From: Agromyces sp. S2-1-8
GTDB taxonomy: Bacteria > Actinomycetota > Actinomycetes > Actinomycetales > Microbacteriaceae
Assembly (NCBI RefSeq): GCF_021129215.1
Contig: NZ_JAJOLP010000001.1
Span: 1,984,001 to 2,048,000, forward strand
Reading direction: 5' to 3'
DNA length: 64,000 nt
The notes under the pieces are model-generated. The model was given only the letters and a program-made list of their open reading frames with translations, made no database searches and was not told the DNA's origin. Shown here piece by piece: positions 36,287 through 45,533 of this stretch. The first letter of the stretch is position 1, and every line of letters starts with the position of its first letter. A program made the translations under genes and the position numbers.

Positions 36287-37948
36287 GTGGGACGTCATAC
36301 TGTCGCGGCGCCGGTGAAGAAGCCTGCCCGCAATCTCGTCATGTCCGTCGTCGGGGCGGTCGCCGTCGTCGCCGTCGTCGGCACGGGCGTCTTCCTCTGG
36401 GTCGGAGGGCACCTCGACCCGCTGCTCGCCTCCGCCGAGGCCGGTTGCGACGACCCCCAGAAGCTCGTCGTCGTCGCCGACCGGTCGATCGCGCCGGCGG
36501 TCGCCGAGATCGCCGATCGCTTCGACCGCGCGTCGGAGAACTGCGTCACGACGAAGGTCACCCCGCAGGACTCGGCCGACACGTCCGCAGTCCTCGCATC
36601 GGGCACCATCGAAGCCGACGCCTGGGTGCCCGAATCGAGTGTCTGGCTCGATCGCATGAATGCGACGGCCGCATCGCTCGGCCAGGCGCCCCCCGTCGTC
36701 GAGGCGGGCGGGTCGGTCGCCTCCACGCCGATCGTGTTCGCCGCCGCGGCGACCGACGCCACGGCGCTGGCGAGCGAGCCGGTCAGCTGGTCGCGGGTGC
36801 TGCGCGGCACCCTGCCGACGATCCTGCCCGACCCCGAGGCATCCGCGGCGAGCCTCGCGGGCCTCCTCGCGCTGCGCGGCCACGCCTCGCCCGACGATCC
36901 GCGGCAGTTCGCGGGCGCGATGCTCGCGCTCGGCAAGTCGATCCCCGCGTCGACGAGCGCCGCCTTCGGCTCGCTCGGTGTGGGTGAGGCTCCGGCGGTC
37001 GTCGTCACGAGCGAGGCGCAGGTCGCGGCGTACAACGGCGAAGAGCCGGCCGAGCCGCTCGTCGCCGCGTACCCGGCCGACGGCACCGTCGCGCTCGACT
37101 ACCCCTTCGTGCATCTCACCCTCGAGAAGTCGAAGCGAGAGGTGCTCGGCGATTTCGAGGCGGCCCTCGCCGACGGGGCGAAGACCTTCGCGAAGCACGG
37201 CTTCCGTGCGCCCGACGGCAGCGGGAAGCTCGACCTCGCCGGGGTCGGCGCCTCGGGCCCGGGCGCGGAGCCGGCGACCGACGGTCAGGCCCAGCTCGAG
37301 ATCCTGCGCGCCTGGAGCGTGCTGACGCTGCGCTCGCGCATGCTGACCGTGATCGACGTGTCGGGGTCGATGGAGGAGCCGGCGGCCAACGGGCTGCGAC
37401 GCATCGACGTCTTCCAGCAGGCGGCGCTCGGGGCCATGGAGAAGTTCTCGGGCGAGGTGGAGCTCGGGGTCTGGCTCTTCTCCACCGCGCGCAACGGCGA
37501 CCTCGACTACGAGGACGTCTCGCCGATCGCGCCGCTCGCCGACGCCGCCCACACCCAGCAGATCGCCGGCATCATCCAGTCGCTGCCCGCTCGGCTCGGT
37601 GGGGCGACCGGCCTCTACGACACGACGCTCGCGGCCGTGAAGCGCGTGCGCGAGTCGTACGACCCCGAGAAGGTCAACTCGGTGCTGCTCATCACCGACG
37701 GGCGCAACGAAGACGAGAACGGCATCGACCTCGACACGCTGCTCGCCGAGCTCAAGAAGCTGGACGACCCGGCGAAGCCCGTGCCCGTGATCATGATCGG
37801 CTTCGGGCCCGACACCGACCTCGCGGCGATGCAGCAGATCGCCCAGGCCACGCAGGGCGCCGCGTACTCGGCGACGGAGCCCGAAGACCTCTCGACCGTG
37901 CTCGTCGACGCGCTCTCGCAGCGCAGCTGCCGCCCGAACTGCGGCTGA
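36287..37948 (+). CDS. Membrane-anchored solute-binding/VWA fusion protein
   Basis: A 553-residue protein. A membrane segment (about residues 14-36) leads to an extracellular solute-binding-type lobe pair (LVVVADRSIAPAVAEIADRF, WVPESSVWLDRMNATA, ASTPIVFAAAAT). A von Willebrand A domain follows with a MIDAS motif DVSGSM (Asp357, Ser359, Ser361), then LGVWLFSTARNGDLDY and VLLITDGRNEDENG. Proteins with this two-domain layout are annotated simply as substrate-binding and VWA proteins. The MIDAS suggests divalent-metal-dependent protein binding. The GTG at 36287 with GGAGA upstream is chosen over an ORF start at 36173. A perfect 16-bp hairpin follows. Confidence 0.85.
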   Translation: MGRHTVAAPVKKPARNLVMSVVGAVAVVAVVGTGVFLWVGGHLDPLLASAEAGCDDPQKLVVVADRSIAPAVAEIADRFDRASENCVTTKVTPQDSADTSAVLASGTIEADAWVPESSVWLDRMNATAASLGQAPPVVEAGGSVASTPIVFAAAATDATALASEPVSWSRVLRGTLPTILPDPEASAASLAGLLALRGHASPDDPRQFAGAMLALGKSIPASTSAAFGSLGVGEAPAVVVTSEAQVAAYNGEEPAEPLVAAYPADGTVALDYPFVHLTLEKSKREVLGDFEAALADGAKTFAKHGFRAPDGSGKLDLAGVGASGPGAEPATDGQAQLEILRAWSVLTLRSRMLTVIDVSGSMEEPAANGLRRIDVFQQAALGAMEKFSGEVELGVWLFSTARNGDLDYEDVSPIAPLADAAHTQQIAGIIQSLPARLGGATGLYDTTLAAVKRVRESYDPEKVNSVLLITDGRNEDENGIDLDTLLAELKKLDDPAKPVPVIMIGFGPDTDLAAMQQIAQATQGAAYSATEPEDLSTVLVDALSQRSCRPNCG

Positions 37949-37966
37949 CGGCGGCGCGCCCGACGA

Positions 37967-38001
37967 CGAAGGGCGAGGGAGCGGTGCTCCCTCGCCCTTC
38001 G
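37967..38001. terminator. Bidirectional terminator hairpin
   Basis: A perfect 16-bp stem (CGAAGGGCGAGGGAGC and its complement) with a 3-base loop lies between the convergent VWA protein and efflux pump genes. It can serve both. No T-tract is seen on either side. Confidence 0.7.
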
Positions 38002-38014
38002 GACGTACCGCGGC

Positions 38015-39553
38015 TCAGTGGCCCACCGGCGCCCCCTGCTCCATGTCGGCCGGGCGGCGGACGAGGAACGCGCCGACGATCGCCACGAGCGACAGGATCG
38101 CGCCGACCATGAACGCCGAGCTGATGCCGGCCGCGTTCGCCGCGACGGTCGAGGCGCCGTTCGCCTCGGCGATCGCTGCGCGCGACGTCATCACGGTGAT
38201 GAAGAGCGCCGTGCCCGCGGCGCCCGCGACCTGCTGCACGGTGCCGACGATCGCCGAGCCGTGCGAATAGAACCTCGGTTCGACCGAACCGAGCGCCGAG
38301 GTGAACAGCGGCGTGAACATGAAGGCGAGCGCCGCCGACATGACCATGTGCGCGACGAGGACGAGCCAGGGCGACGTGTGGTCGGTGACCAGCGTCAGGC
38401 TCCACAGCACGCCCGACACGACGATCGAGCCCGGTACGAGCAGGGGCGTCGGACCGAACCGGTCGTAGAGCCGGCCCACGGTCGGCCCGAGCAGGCCCAT
38501 GATGAGGCCGCCGGGCAGGAGCAGGAGACCCGTGTAGAGCGGCTCGAGCCCGAGCACGTCCTGCAGGTAGATCGGCAGCAGGATGATCGTGCCGAACAGC
38601 GCCGCCATCATGACGACCATGAGCGCGACCGACAGCGCGAAGTTGCGCGAGGTGAACGTGCGCAGGTCGAGCAGGGCGCGGTCGTGGCGCTGCAGCATCA
38701 GCTGACGCACGATGAACGCGGCGATGCCGGCGACGCCGACGGCGAGCGAGACCCACATGGCCGTCGCGTCGGCCGCGCTGCGACCGCTGACGACACCGCC
38801 GACGAGGCTGAGCCCGTAGACGAGGCCGCCGAAGCCGAACGCCGAGAGGATCACCGAGAACACGTCGATCGGCAGCTTGCGCGTCTCGCTCACGTTCGTG
38901 ACGCGGCGGATGCCGATGACGAGCATGACCAGTGCGATCGGCAGCACGAGCCAGAACATGAACCGCCAGGTCAGGTAGTTCAGGATGAGCCCCGAGATCG
39001 TCGGCCCGATCGCGGGTGCGACCGACATGACGATCGAGACGCGCCCCATGAACCGGCCGCGGTCGGACGGGGCGACGAGGGTCATGAGCGTCGTCATCAG
39101 CAGCGGCATCATGATGGCGGTGCCGGTGGCCTGCACGACACGGGCGCCGAGGAGCACCTCGAAGCCCGGTGCGAGCGCGGCCATCAGCGTGCCGGCCGAG
39201 AACAGGCTCATCGCGGTGATGAAGATGGGACGGGTCGGGTACCGCTGCAACAGGAAGCCCGTGATCGGGATCACGACGGCCATCGTCAGCATGAAGGCCG
39301 TGGTCAGCCACTGTGCCGCCGAGAGCGTGATGTGCAGGTCGTCGACGAGATGCGGGATCGCGACGCCCATGATCGTCTCGTTGAGGAAGACGACGAAGGT
39401 CGCGGCGAGCAGCAGCCAGATGACGCGCGTGTTGCTCGCGCCGTGGGCGGGCTGATGGGCGACGACCGCGGCGTCCTGGGCCGCGGCGTCGGCGTCGACG
39501 GCCGGAGTGGAGGCGGTCGAGGGGTCGAGGTCGGATACGGCGCGTTCGGTCAC
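38015..39553 (-). CDS. MFS drug efflux transporter, DHA2 (EmrB/QacA) family
   Basis: A 512-residue, about 14-segment transporter. Motif A appears near GFLLQRYPTRPIFITAMSLF, motif C region as SVAPAIGPTISGLILNYLTW, and LDLRTFTSRNFALSVALMVV is diagnostic of the EmrB/QacA group. It is likely a proton antiporter for drugs or metabolites. GTG at 39553 starts the gene. The first 40 residues are a disordered Asp/Ala-rich cytoplasmic tail. No regulator gene is adjacent. Confidence 0.92.
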   Translation of the reverse strand: MTERAVSDLDPSTASTPAVDADAAAQDAAVVAHQPAHGASNTRVIWLLLAATFVVFLNETIMGVAIPHLVDDLHITLSAAQWLTTAFMLTMAVVIPITGFLLQRYPTRPIFITAMSLFSAGTLMAALAPGFEVLLGARVVQATGTAIMMPLLMTTLMTLVAPSDRGRFMGRVSIVMSVAPAIGPTISGLILNYLTWRFMFWLVLPIALVMLVIGIRRVTNVSETRKLPIDVFSVILSAFGFGGLVYGLSLVGGVVSGRSAADATAMWVSLAVGVAGIAAFIVRQLMLQRHDRALLDLRTFTSRNFALSVALMVVMMAALFGTIILLPIYLQDVLGLEPLYTGLLLLPGGLIMGLLGPTVGRLYDRFGPTPLLVPGSIVVSGVLWSLTLVTDHTSPWLVLVAHMVMSAALAFMFTPLFTSALGSVEPRFYSHGSAIVGTVQQVAGAAGTALFITVMTSRAAIAEANGASTVAANAAGISSAFMVGAILSLVAIVGAFLVRRPADMEQGAPVGH

Positions 39554-39717
39554 AGAGTTTCCAATCGAGATCGGCGCGGAGCGCGCCGGAACGTGCGTCG
39601 AGACGTGAAGGTGCGGAAGAAGCGGACAGGTGGGTCAACCCGGTACGGGCGACGCGCTATTCCCGGATTCGGAGATGGATCGGAATGCATGGAAACAGTC
39701 GCGTTGCGAAGCCCGTG

Positions 39718-39743
39718 CCGGTCGCCGCGGCTGCGGCGACCGG
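39718..39743 (-). terminator. Terminator hairpin of the nad operon
   Basis: A perfect 11-bp stem (CCGGTCGCCGC / GCGGCGACCGG) with a GGCT loop lies 11 bases after the cysteine desulfurase stop, the end of the five-gene nad operon. No T-run follows. Confidence 0.55.
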
Positions 39744-39754
39744 TGTCGAATCGA

Positions 39755-40900
39755 TCAGGGCCTCACGATAGTGCGCACCGCCGACACGGCCCGCGCGACG
39801 GCGGCCGAGGCATCCTCGATCTCGGCCGGCGTGGTCGCGGAACCGAGCGTGAACCGCACCGCGGTCTGCGCGAGCTCGGCGGGCACGCCGATCGCCGTCA
39901 GCACGTGCGACGGGTCGTCGCGTCCTGCGGCGCAGGCCGAGCCGCTCGAGCAGATGACGCCGTCGCGTTCGAGTTCGAGCAGCACCGCCTCGCCGCTCGT
40001 GCCGGGGAAGACGAATGAGACGGTGCCGGGCAGCCGGTCGGAGGGGTCGCCCGTGAGCCGGGCCTCCGGCACCTCGGCGAGCACGCGCGCGGTGAGCCGC
40101 GCGCCGAGCGCGCCGATGCGCTCGACGGCCTCGGCGCGCTCGGCCTCGGCCAGCTGCAAGGCCGTGGCGAACGCGACCGCACCGGCGACGTTCTCGGTGC
40201 CCGACCGGCGCCCGCGCTCCTGTCCGCCGCCGTGCAGCACGGGCTCGAGGGGCAGCCGGCCCCGCACGATGAGGGCGCCGGTGCCCTTCGGGGCTCCGAT
40301 CTTGTGGCCGGCGAGCGAGATCGCATCGACGCCGAGCGCGTCGAGCGAGAGCGGCAGCCGGCCGGCTGCCTGCACCGCGTCGGTGTGCACGAGGGCACCG
40401 ACGCCGTGGGCGAGTCGTGCGAGTTCCGCGACGGGCTGCACGGTGCCGATCTCATTGTTGGCGAGCTGCACCGACACGAGCGTCGTGTCGGGCCGGAGCA
40501 CGGCCGCCAGGGCGTCGGGTGTCGTGCGCCCGCCGGCGTCCACCGCGACCTCGTCGACGTCGAAGCCGTGGTGGCGGGCGAGGTAGGCGGCCGATTCGAG
40601 CACGGCCTCGTGCTCGATGGGGGAGACCACCACGTGCCGGCCCCGCGGATCCGCGAGCGCGAGGCCCTTGACCGCGAGGTTGTCGGCTTCGGTGCCGCCG
40701 CTCGTGAAGACGACGTCGCCGGGCCGGCAGCCGATCGCCTCGGCGACCGCCGTCCGGGCGGCCGCGAGCGCCCGCGCCGCCTCGTCGCCGAGCCCGTGCC
40801 GGCTCGACGGGTTGCCGAACGCACCCGTCAGGTACGGCCACATCGCCTCGAGCACCTCGCGGCGCGCGGGCGTCGTCGCCGCGTGATCGAGGAAGATCAC
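39755..40900 (-). CDS. Cysteine desulfurase (NifS/IscS-like)
   Basis: A 381-residue PLP enzyme that takes sulfur from cysteine for Fe-S clusters. DHAATTPARREVLEAMWPYL, then TSGGTEADNLAVKG, PLP Lys in SLAGHKIGAPKG (about 199), and the active-site Cys in CSSGSACAAG (about 323). It is the last gene of the nad operon, overlapping nadC by GTGA. Its role there is probably to supply sulfur to the 4Fe-4S cluster of quinolinate synthase. The GTG at 40900 is the start. Confidence 0.95.
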   Translation of the reverse strand: MIFLDHAATTPARREVLEAMWPYLTGAFGNPSSRHGLGDEAARALAAARTAVAEAIGCRPGDVVFTSGGTEADNLAVKGLALADPRGRHVVVSPIEHEAVLESAAYLARHHGFDVDEVAVDAGGRTTPDALAAVLRPDTTLVSVQLANNEIGTVQPVAELARLAHGVGALVHTDAVQAAGRLPLSLDALGVDAISLAGHKIGAPKGTGALIVRGRLPLEPVLHGGGQERGRRSGTENVAGAVAFATALQLAEAERAEAVERIGALGARLTARVLAEVPEARLTGDPSDRLPGTVSFVFPGTSGEAVLLELERDGVICSSGSACAAGRDDPSHVLTAIGVPAELAQTAVRFTLGSATTPAEIEDASAAVARAVSAVRTIVRP

Positions 40901-41820
40901 GGATGCCTCGCGGCAGCGGCAGCGGCAGCGGGGGCGGCAGCGGCAGCGGGGGCGGCGCCGGCGGCGGCGCTCTCCACCACCACGTCGAGCCCGAGGTCGA
41001 GCGACCGCACCGAGTGGGTGAGCGCGCCGACCGAGATCACGTCGACTCCCGTCGCCGCGATCGCGGCGACCGTGTCGAGGTTCACCCCGCCCGACGCCTC
41101 GACGATCGTGCGGCCGTCGATGAGCGCGACGCCCGCGCGCAGCTCGTCGGTCGTGAAGTTGTCGAGCATGATCGTGTCGGCCCCGCCCGCGAGCACGGGC
41201 GCGATCTGGTCGATGCGGTCGACCTCGACCTCGAGGTGCGCGGTGTGCGGCATCCGGTCGCGCGCCTCGCGGAGCGCGGTCGCGAGGTCGACGCCGCCGG
41301 CCGTGAGCACCGCGAGGTGGTTGTCCTTCGCCATGATCGCATCGGAGAGCGAGCGGCGGTGGTTGCGCCCGCCGCCGTCGCGCACGGCCTGGCGCTCGAG
41401 GCTGCGCAGGCCCGGCGTCGTCTTGCGGGTGTCCACGATGCGCGCGCCGGTGCCGGCGACCGCCGCGACGTATCGGGCCGTGAGCGTCGCGATGCCCGAC
41501 ATGCGCTGCAGCAGGTTGAGCCCGACGCGTTCCGCGCGCAGGATGCCCCGTGACGGACCCTGCACTCGGGCGAGCACCGCACCGGCCGCGAAGGGCTCGC
41601 CGTCGCGCGCGAGCGGCTCCACGGCGATGCGCGCGTCGACGAGGCGGAATGCCGCCGCGAACACGTCGATGCCGCTCAGCACGCCGGGCTCGCGTGCGAC
41701 GAGCTCGGCCGTCGCGGTCGCGTCGGCCGGGATGAGCGTGTCGCCGGTGAGGTCGCCCCAGGGGGCGTCCTCGTCGAGGGCTGCGGTGACGATGCGCTCG
41801 ATCTCACGGGTGTCGGTCAT
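40897..41820 (-). CDS. nadC: Quinolinate phosphoribosyltransferase (decarboxylating)
   Basis: A 307-residue enzyme converting quinolinate and PRPP to nicotinate mononucleotide and CO2. Substrate motifs: TRKTTPGLRSLERQAVRDGG followed by GRNHRRSL, MAKDNHLAVL, VEVDRIDQIAPVLAGGADTI, and VEASGGVNLDTVAAIAATGV. The catalytic body ends near 285, then a lineage-specific tail of about 25 Ala/Pro residues follows, encoded by the GC repeat at 40911-40956. It overlaps nadB by one base (TGATG) and the cysteine desulfurase gene by GTGA. Confidence 0.95.
   Translation of the reverse strand: MTDTREIERIVTAALDEDAPWGDLTGDTLIPADATATAELVAREPGVLSGIDVFAAAFRLVDARIAVEPLARDGEPFAAGAVLARVQGPSRGILRAERVGLNLLQRMSGIATLTARYVAAVAGTGARIVDTRKTTPGLRSLERQAVRDGGGRNHRRSLSDAIMAKDNHLAVLTAGGVDLATALREARDRMPHTAHLEVEVDRIDQIAPVLAGGADTIMLDNFTTDELRAGVALIDGRTIVEASGGVNLDTVAAIAATGVDVISVGALTHSVRSLDLGLDVVVESAAAGAAPAAAAAPAAAAAAARHP
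40911..40956. repeat. GC-rich direct repeat coding the NadC tail
   Basis: An 18-base unit, approximately GCGGCAGCGGCAGCGGGG, is repeated here. On the minus strand it encodes the Ala/Pro-rich C-terminal tail of nadC. Replication slippage there would change only the length of the tail. Confidence 0.6.
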
Positions 41821-43472
41821 CAGGCGGCCTCCTCGAGGTCGGGGGTCGTGGTGCGCGTCCGGTCGGCGGTGGTCGCGGCGCGCGGGTCGTCGGTGCGGAA
41901 GTGGGCGCCGATGCTCGCGCGGCGCGCGAGCGCTGCGGCGACGGTCAGTCGGGCGAGGTCGAGCAGGTTGCGGTCCTCCGCGCGGCGGCGATCGACGGGG
42001 GCGGGGGCGTCCCACGCGTCGAGCAGCGCGGATGCCTCGGCGAGCCTGCGCGCGTCGCGCTCGAGCCCGACACGGCGCCACATGAGCTCCTGCAGTGCGG
42101 TGCGCTCGACCGGCGCACCAGCGAGGCGGGTGCGCTCGCCCGAGCCGGTTCCGCTTCCGTCTCCGTCGGCGACGCCGCCGCGCCGTCCGATCGAGTCGTC
42201 GGAACGCTCCGACGGCGCGCCGTTGGAGGCCGCGTCGGCGCGCCGCGCAGCGGGTGCGGCAGACGGTGACGGGGAGGCGGACTGCGATGCGCCGCCGCCC
42301 GTGATCGCGCGGGCGGCGCGCTCGCCGAAGACGGCCGCCTCGAGCAGCGAGTTCGACGCGAGGCGGTTCGCGCCGTGCACGCCCGTGCGGGCGCACTCGC
42401 CGACCGCGTAGAGACCGCGGAGGCTCGACCGGCCGTCGAGGTCGGTGACGATGCCGCCCATCGCGTAGTGCGCGGCCGGGGTGACGGGCACCGGCTCGCG
42501 CGCCCAGTCGAAGCCCGCCTCGCGCACGACCCGGTCGAGCCCGGGGAAGCGTTCTGCGAGGAACGCCGCGCCGAGGGCGGTCGCATCGAGTCGCACGGGT
42601 TCGCCGCCCTGCTCGGTCATGCGACGCCAGACGGCGCGGGCGACGACGTCGCGCGGGGCGAGCTCGGCGTCGGCGTGCACGTCCGCCATGAACCGGGCGC
42701 CCGCGGCGTCGCGCAGCACCGCGCCTTCGCCCCGGACGGCCTCGGAGATGAGCGGTGTGCCCGGCGCGGCGAGGGCCGTCGGGTGGAACTGGGTGAACTC
42801 GAGGTCGGCGACCGCGGCTCCGGCGCGCCACGCCGCGGCGACGCCGTCTCCGGTCGCGACGTCGGGGTTCGTCGTATGCCGATAGAGGCATCCGCTGCCG
42901 CCGGTCGCGAGCACGACCGCGTCGGCGCGTCGTTCGACGAGCGCGCCGTGCTCGTCGAGCAGCCGGGCGCCGACGACGGCGGGACGACCGTCGTCGCCCG
43001 GCTCGACGAGCAGGTCGACGAGCATCGTGCGTTCGTCGATGCGCACGGCACGCCGGCGCACCGTGTCGACGAGCGCGGCCTCGATCGCCGCACCGGTCGC
43101 GTCGCCGCCCGCGTGCACGATGCGGGCTCGCGAGTGCGCCGCCTCGAGGCCGCGCGAGAGCCCGGACTCGCCGCGGTCGAACGCGACGCCGAACCTGATG
43201 AGGTCGCGCACCCGCGCAGGCCCCTCGTCGCACAGCACGCGCACCGCTTCGGGGTCGGCGAGACCCGCGCCGGCGGCGAGCGTGTCGGCGAGGTGCCGCT
43301 CGGCCGAGTCGTCGGGGAACAGCGCCGCGGCGATGCCGCCCTGGGCGTAGCGGGTGTTGGTCTCGGCAAGCTCGGTCTTCGTGACGAGCTCGACGCCCGC
43401 CCCCGCGTCGGCGGCCCGAACGGCGGCCCAGAGGCCGCCGATGCCACCGCCGACGACGAGCACGCTCGTCAT
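41820..43472 (-). CDS. nadB: L-aspartate oxidase
   Basis: A 550-residue flavoprotein that oxidises aspartate to iminoaspartate, the first step of de novo NAD synthesis. FAD motif VLVVGGGIGGLWAAVRAADA at the N-terminus; then NTRYAQGGIAAALFPDDS, GGSGCLYRHTTNPDVATGDG, EFTQFHPTAL, and HYAMGGIVTDLDGRSSLRGL, GANRLASNSLLEA. Between the FAD domain and the C-terminal helical domain (residues about 389-445) there is an unusual Ser/Ala/Gly/Arg insertion, probably a disordered linker. It ends with a one-base overlap with nadC and begins one base after the nadA stop. Confidence 0.95.
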   Translation of the reverse strand: MTSVLVVGGGIGGLWAAVRAADAGAGVELVTKTELAETNTRYAQGGIAAALFPDDSAERHLADTLAAGAGLADPEAVRVLCDEGPARVRDLIRFGVAFDRGESGLSRGLEAAHSRARIVHAGGDATGAAIEAALVDTVRRRAVRIDERTMLVDLLVEPGDDGRPAVVGARLLDEHGALVERRADAVVLATGGSGCLYRHTTNPDVATGDGVAAAWRAGAAVADLEFTQFHPTALAAPGTPLISEAVRGEGAVLRDAAGARFMADVHADAELAPRDVVARAVWRRMTEQGGEPVRLDATALGAAFLAERFPGLDRVVREAGFDWAREPVPVTPAAHYAMGGIVTDLDGRSSLRGLYAVGECARTGVHGANRLASNSLLEAAVFGERAARAITGGGASQSASPSPSAAPAARRADAASNGAPSERSDDSIGRRGGVADGDGSGTGSGERTRLAGAPVERTALQELMWRRVGLERDARRLAEASALLDAWDAPAPVDRRRAEDRNLLDLARLTVAAALARRASIGAHFRTDDPRAATTADRTRTTTPDLEEAA

Positions 43473-43473
43473 C

Positions 43474-44808
43474 TCAGGCTCCCGGAGCGGGCGTCGGTGC
43501 CGGCGGCTTCGCCGCGAGCATGCGCTCGAGCGCGAGCCGCGCGGGATCCGCGACATCGGCGGGCACGCTGATGCGGTTGACGACGCGCCCTTCGACGAGC
43601 TCCTCGAGCACCCATGCGAGGTAGCCGGGGTGGATCCGGTACATGGTCGAGCACGGGCACACGACCGGGTCGAGGCAGAAGATGGTGTGCTCGGGGTGCT
43701 CGGCGGCCAGGCGCTGCACGAGGTTGATCTCGGTGCCGATGGCGAAGGTCGAACCGGCGGGCGCCGCCGCGATCGCCTTCACGATGAAGTCGGTCGACCC
43801 CGCGGCGTCGGCGGCGTCGACGACGGGCATGGGGCACTCGGGGTGCACGATGACCTGCACGCCCGGGTGCGTCGCGCGCGCCTCGGCGATCTGGTCGACG
43901 GTGAAGCGCTTGTGCACCGAGCAGAACCCGTGCCAGAGGATCACCCTCGCGTCGGCGAGCTCGTCGACGGTGCTCCCGCCGAGGGGCTTGCGGGGGTTCC
44001 ACATCGGCATCTGCGAGAGCGCGACCCCCATGGCCTTGGCCGTGTTGCGCCCGAGGTGCTGGTCGGGGAAGAACAGCACGCGCTGCCCGCGCTCGAAGAC
44101 CTGCTCGAGCACCGTGCGGGCGTTCGACGAGGTGCAGACGATGCCGCCGTGCCGGCCCACGAACCCCTTGAGCGCCGCCGACGAGTTCATGTAGGTGACC
44201 GGCACGACGGGCACCCGCCCCGAGGCGTCCACCGCGTCGAGGTCGCCGTAGACGTCGGCGAGCTGCTCCCAGCACTCCTCGACGCTCGACAGGTCGGCCA
44301 TGTCGGCCATCGAGCAGCCGGCGGCGAGGTTCGGCAGGATGACCGCCTGGTCGGGCCGGGAGAGCAGGTCGGCGGTCTCGGCCATGAAGTGCACGCCGCA
44401 GAAGACGATCGCCTCGGCGTCGGGCCGGGTGAGCGCGGCGTTCGCGAGCTGGAACGAGTCGCCGACGAAGTCGGCGTGCTGCACCACCTCGTCGCGCTGG
44501 TAGAAGTGGCCGAGCACGACGACCCGGTCGCCGAGCGTCGCCTTCGCGGCGCGGATGCGCTCGTGCAGCTCGTCGTCGGAGGCCAGCCGGTATTCTTCGG
44601 GCAGCGCGCCCTGCCGCGGCGACCCGGTCGGGATGACGTCGCCCATCGAGGCGCCCGGGCCGTAGCCGGCGGGGCCGGAGTCGAACTCCCACGGGCCCTT
44701 GGCGAGTTCGGGTGCGCAGCTCGCCCCCGGCGCGGCGCCCGAAGCGATGAGCTGCAGGCTGCGGTCGACGGATGCCTCGCGGCGGATGCTCGGCGTCGTG
44801 ATGGTCAT
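43474..44808 (-). CDS. nadA: Quinolinate synthase A
   Basis: A 444-residue 4Fe-4S enzyme condensing iminoaspartate with dihydroxyacetone phosphate to quinolinate. Cluster cysteines are in FCGVHFMAE, CTSSNARTVLEQ and VVCPCSTMYRIHPG. Substrate motifs VVLGHFYQRDEVVQHADFVG and WHGFCSVHKRFTVDQI are present. The protein has an extra N-terminal 80 residues as in actinobacterial NadA. Its ATG overlaps the stop of nrtR (ATGA). It depends on the desulfurase at the end of the operon for its cluster. Confidence 0.96.
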   Translation of the reverse strand: MTITTPSIRREASVDRSLQLIASGAAPGASCAPELAKGPWEFDSGPAGYGPGASMGDVIPTGSPRQGALPEEYRLASDDELHERIRAAKATLGDRVVVLGHFYQRDEVVQHADFVGDSFQLANAALTRPDAEAIVFCGVHFMAETADLLSRPDQAVILPNLAAGCSMADMADLSSVEECWEQLADVYGDLDAVDASGRVPVVPVTYMNSSAALKGFVGRHGGIVCTSSNARTVLEQVFERGQRVLFFPDQHLGRNTAKAMGVALSQMPMWNPRKPLGGSTVDELADARVILWHGFCSVHKRFTVDQIAEARATHPGVQVIVHPECPMPVVDAADAAGSTDFIVKAIAAAPAGSTFAIGTEINLVQRLAAEHPEHTIFCLDPVVCPCSTMYRIHPGYLAWVLEELVEGRVVNRISVPADVADPARLALERMLAAKPPAPTPAPGA

Positions 44809-45509
44809 GAGGCTGGCCTCTCGCTCTGGAACGGTTCTCGGGCCCCGGCCGTGCGGACGGAGGCGTCGTAGCGGTACAGCTTGGGCGGGCGGTGCGCCGC
44901 ACCGGCGAGCAGCTCGCCGGTCTCGCGCAGGCGGCCCGACGCGATCATGGTGCGTCGGAAGTTCGCCGGGTCGAGCGGCCGCTGCAGCACCGCCTCGTAG
45001 ACCTCGCGCAGCTCGGCGAGTGTGAAGGTCTCGCCGAGGAACGAGTGGGCGAGCTCGGTGTACTCGACCTTGGTGCGCAGCCGCCAGAGCGCGTACTCGA
45101 CGATGCGGTTGTGGTCGAACGCGAGCCCGGGCAGCGTGTCGGCCGGCACCCAGCGCACGTTCGGCCCGGCGACGGCGCGAGCCGCCTCGTCGCTCTGCAC
45201 GAGTGCCCAGTAGACGACCGAGACGACGCGCGCGTCGGGGGAGCGGTCGACCTCGCCGAACGTGTAGAGCTGCTCGAGGTACTTGGGCGCGAGGCCCGTC
45301 GTCGCGCGCAGGGTGCGCGCCGCGGCGACCTCGAGTTCTTCGTTGACGGGAAGCCAGCCTCCGGGCAGTGCCCAGAGCCCGAGCTGCGGCTCGCGGGTGC
45401 GGCGCACGAGCGGAGTCCACAGCACCGCGCGCCCGGCGGCGTCCGGCCGCAGCGCGAAGATCACCGTCGACACGGCGAGGCGCATCTGGGCGTCGTGGGG
45501 CTGCGGCAT
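44805..45509 (-). CDS. nrtR: NUDIX-type transcriptional regulator NrtR
   Basis: A 234-residue regulator of NAD synthesis. The N-terminal NUDIX-like domain (RTREPQLGLWALPGGWLPVN then a box that reads LEVAAARTLRATTGL) has lost catalytic Glu residues of the box REUXEEXGU, as expected for a sensor of ADP-ribose rather than a hydrolase. The C-terminal 80 residues (FDHNRIVEYALWRLRTKVEY then LAELREVYEAVLQRPL, FRRTMIASG) form a winged-helix DNA-binding domain. It overlaps nadA by ATGA, and two palindromes lie upstream at 45534-45588. It probably represses its own operon when NAD metabolites change. Confidence 0.9.
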   Translation of the reverse strand: MPQPHDAQMRLAVSTVIFALRPDAAGRAVLWTPLVRRTREPQLGLWALPGGWLPVNEELEVAAARTLRATTGLAPKYLEQLYTFGEVDRSPDARVVSVVYWALVQSDEAARAVAGPNVRWVPADTLPGLAFDHNRIVEYALWRLRTKVEYTELAHSFLGETFTLAELREVYEAVLQRPLDPANFRRTMIASGRLRETGELLAGAAHRPPKLYRYDASVRTAGAREPFQSERPAS

Positions 45510-45533
45510 GCGAGCGGTCCTTCTATTCGGAGA

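Noticed and set aside
40911..40956. Possible CRISPR or tandem repeat array
   Set aside because: No unique spacers; it is a coding low-complexity repeat in nadC.
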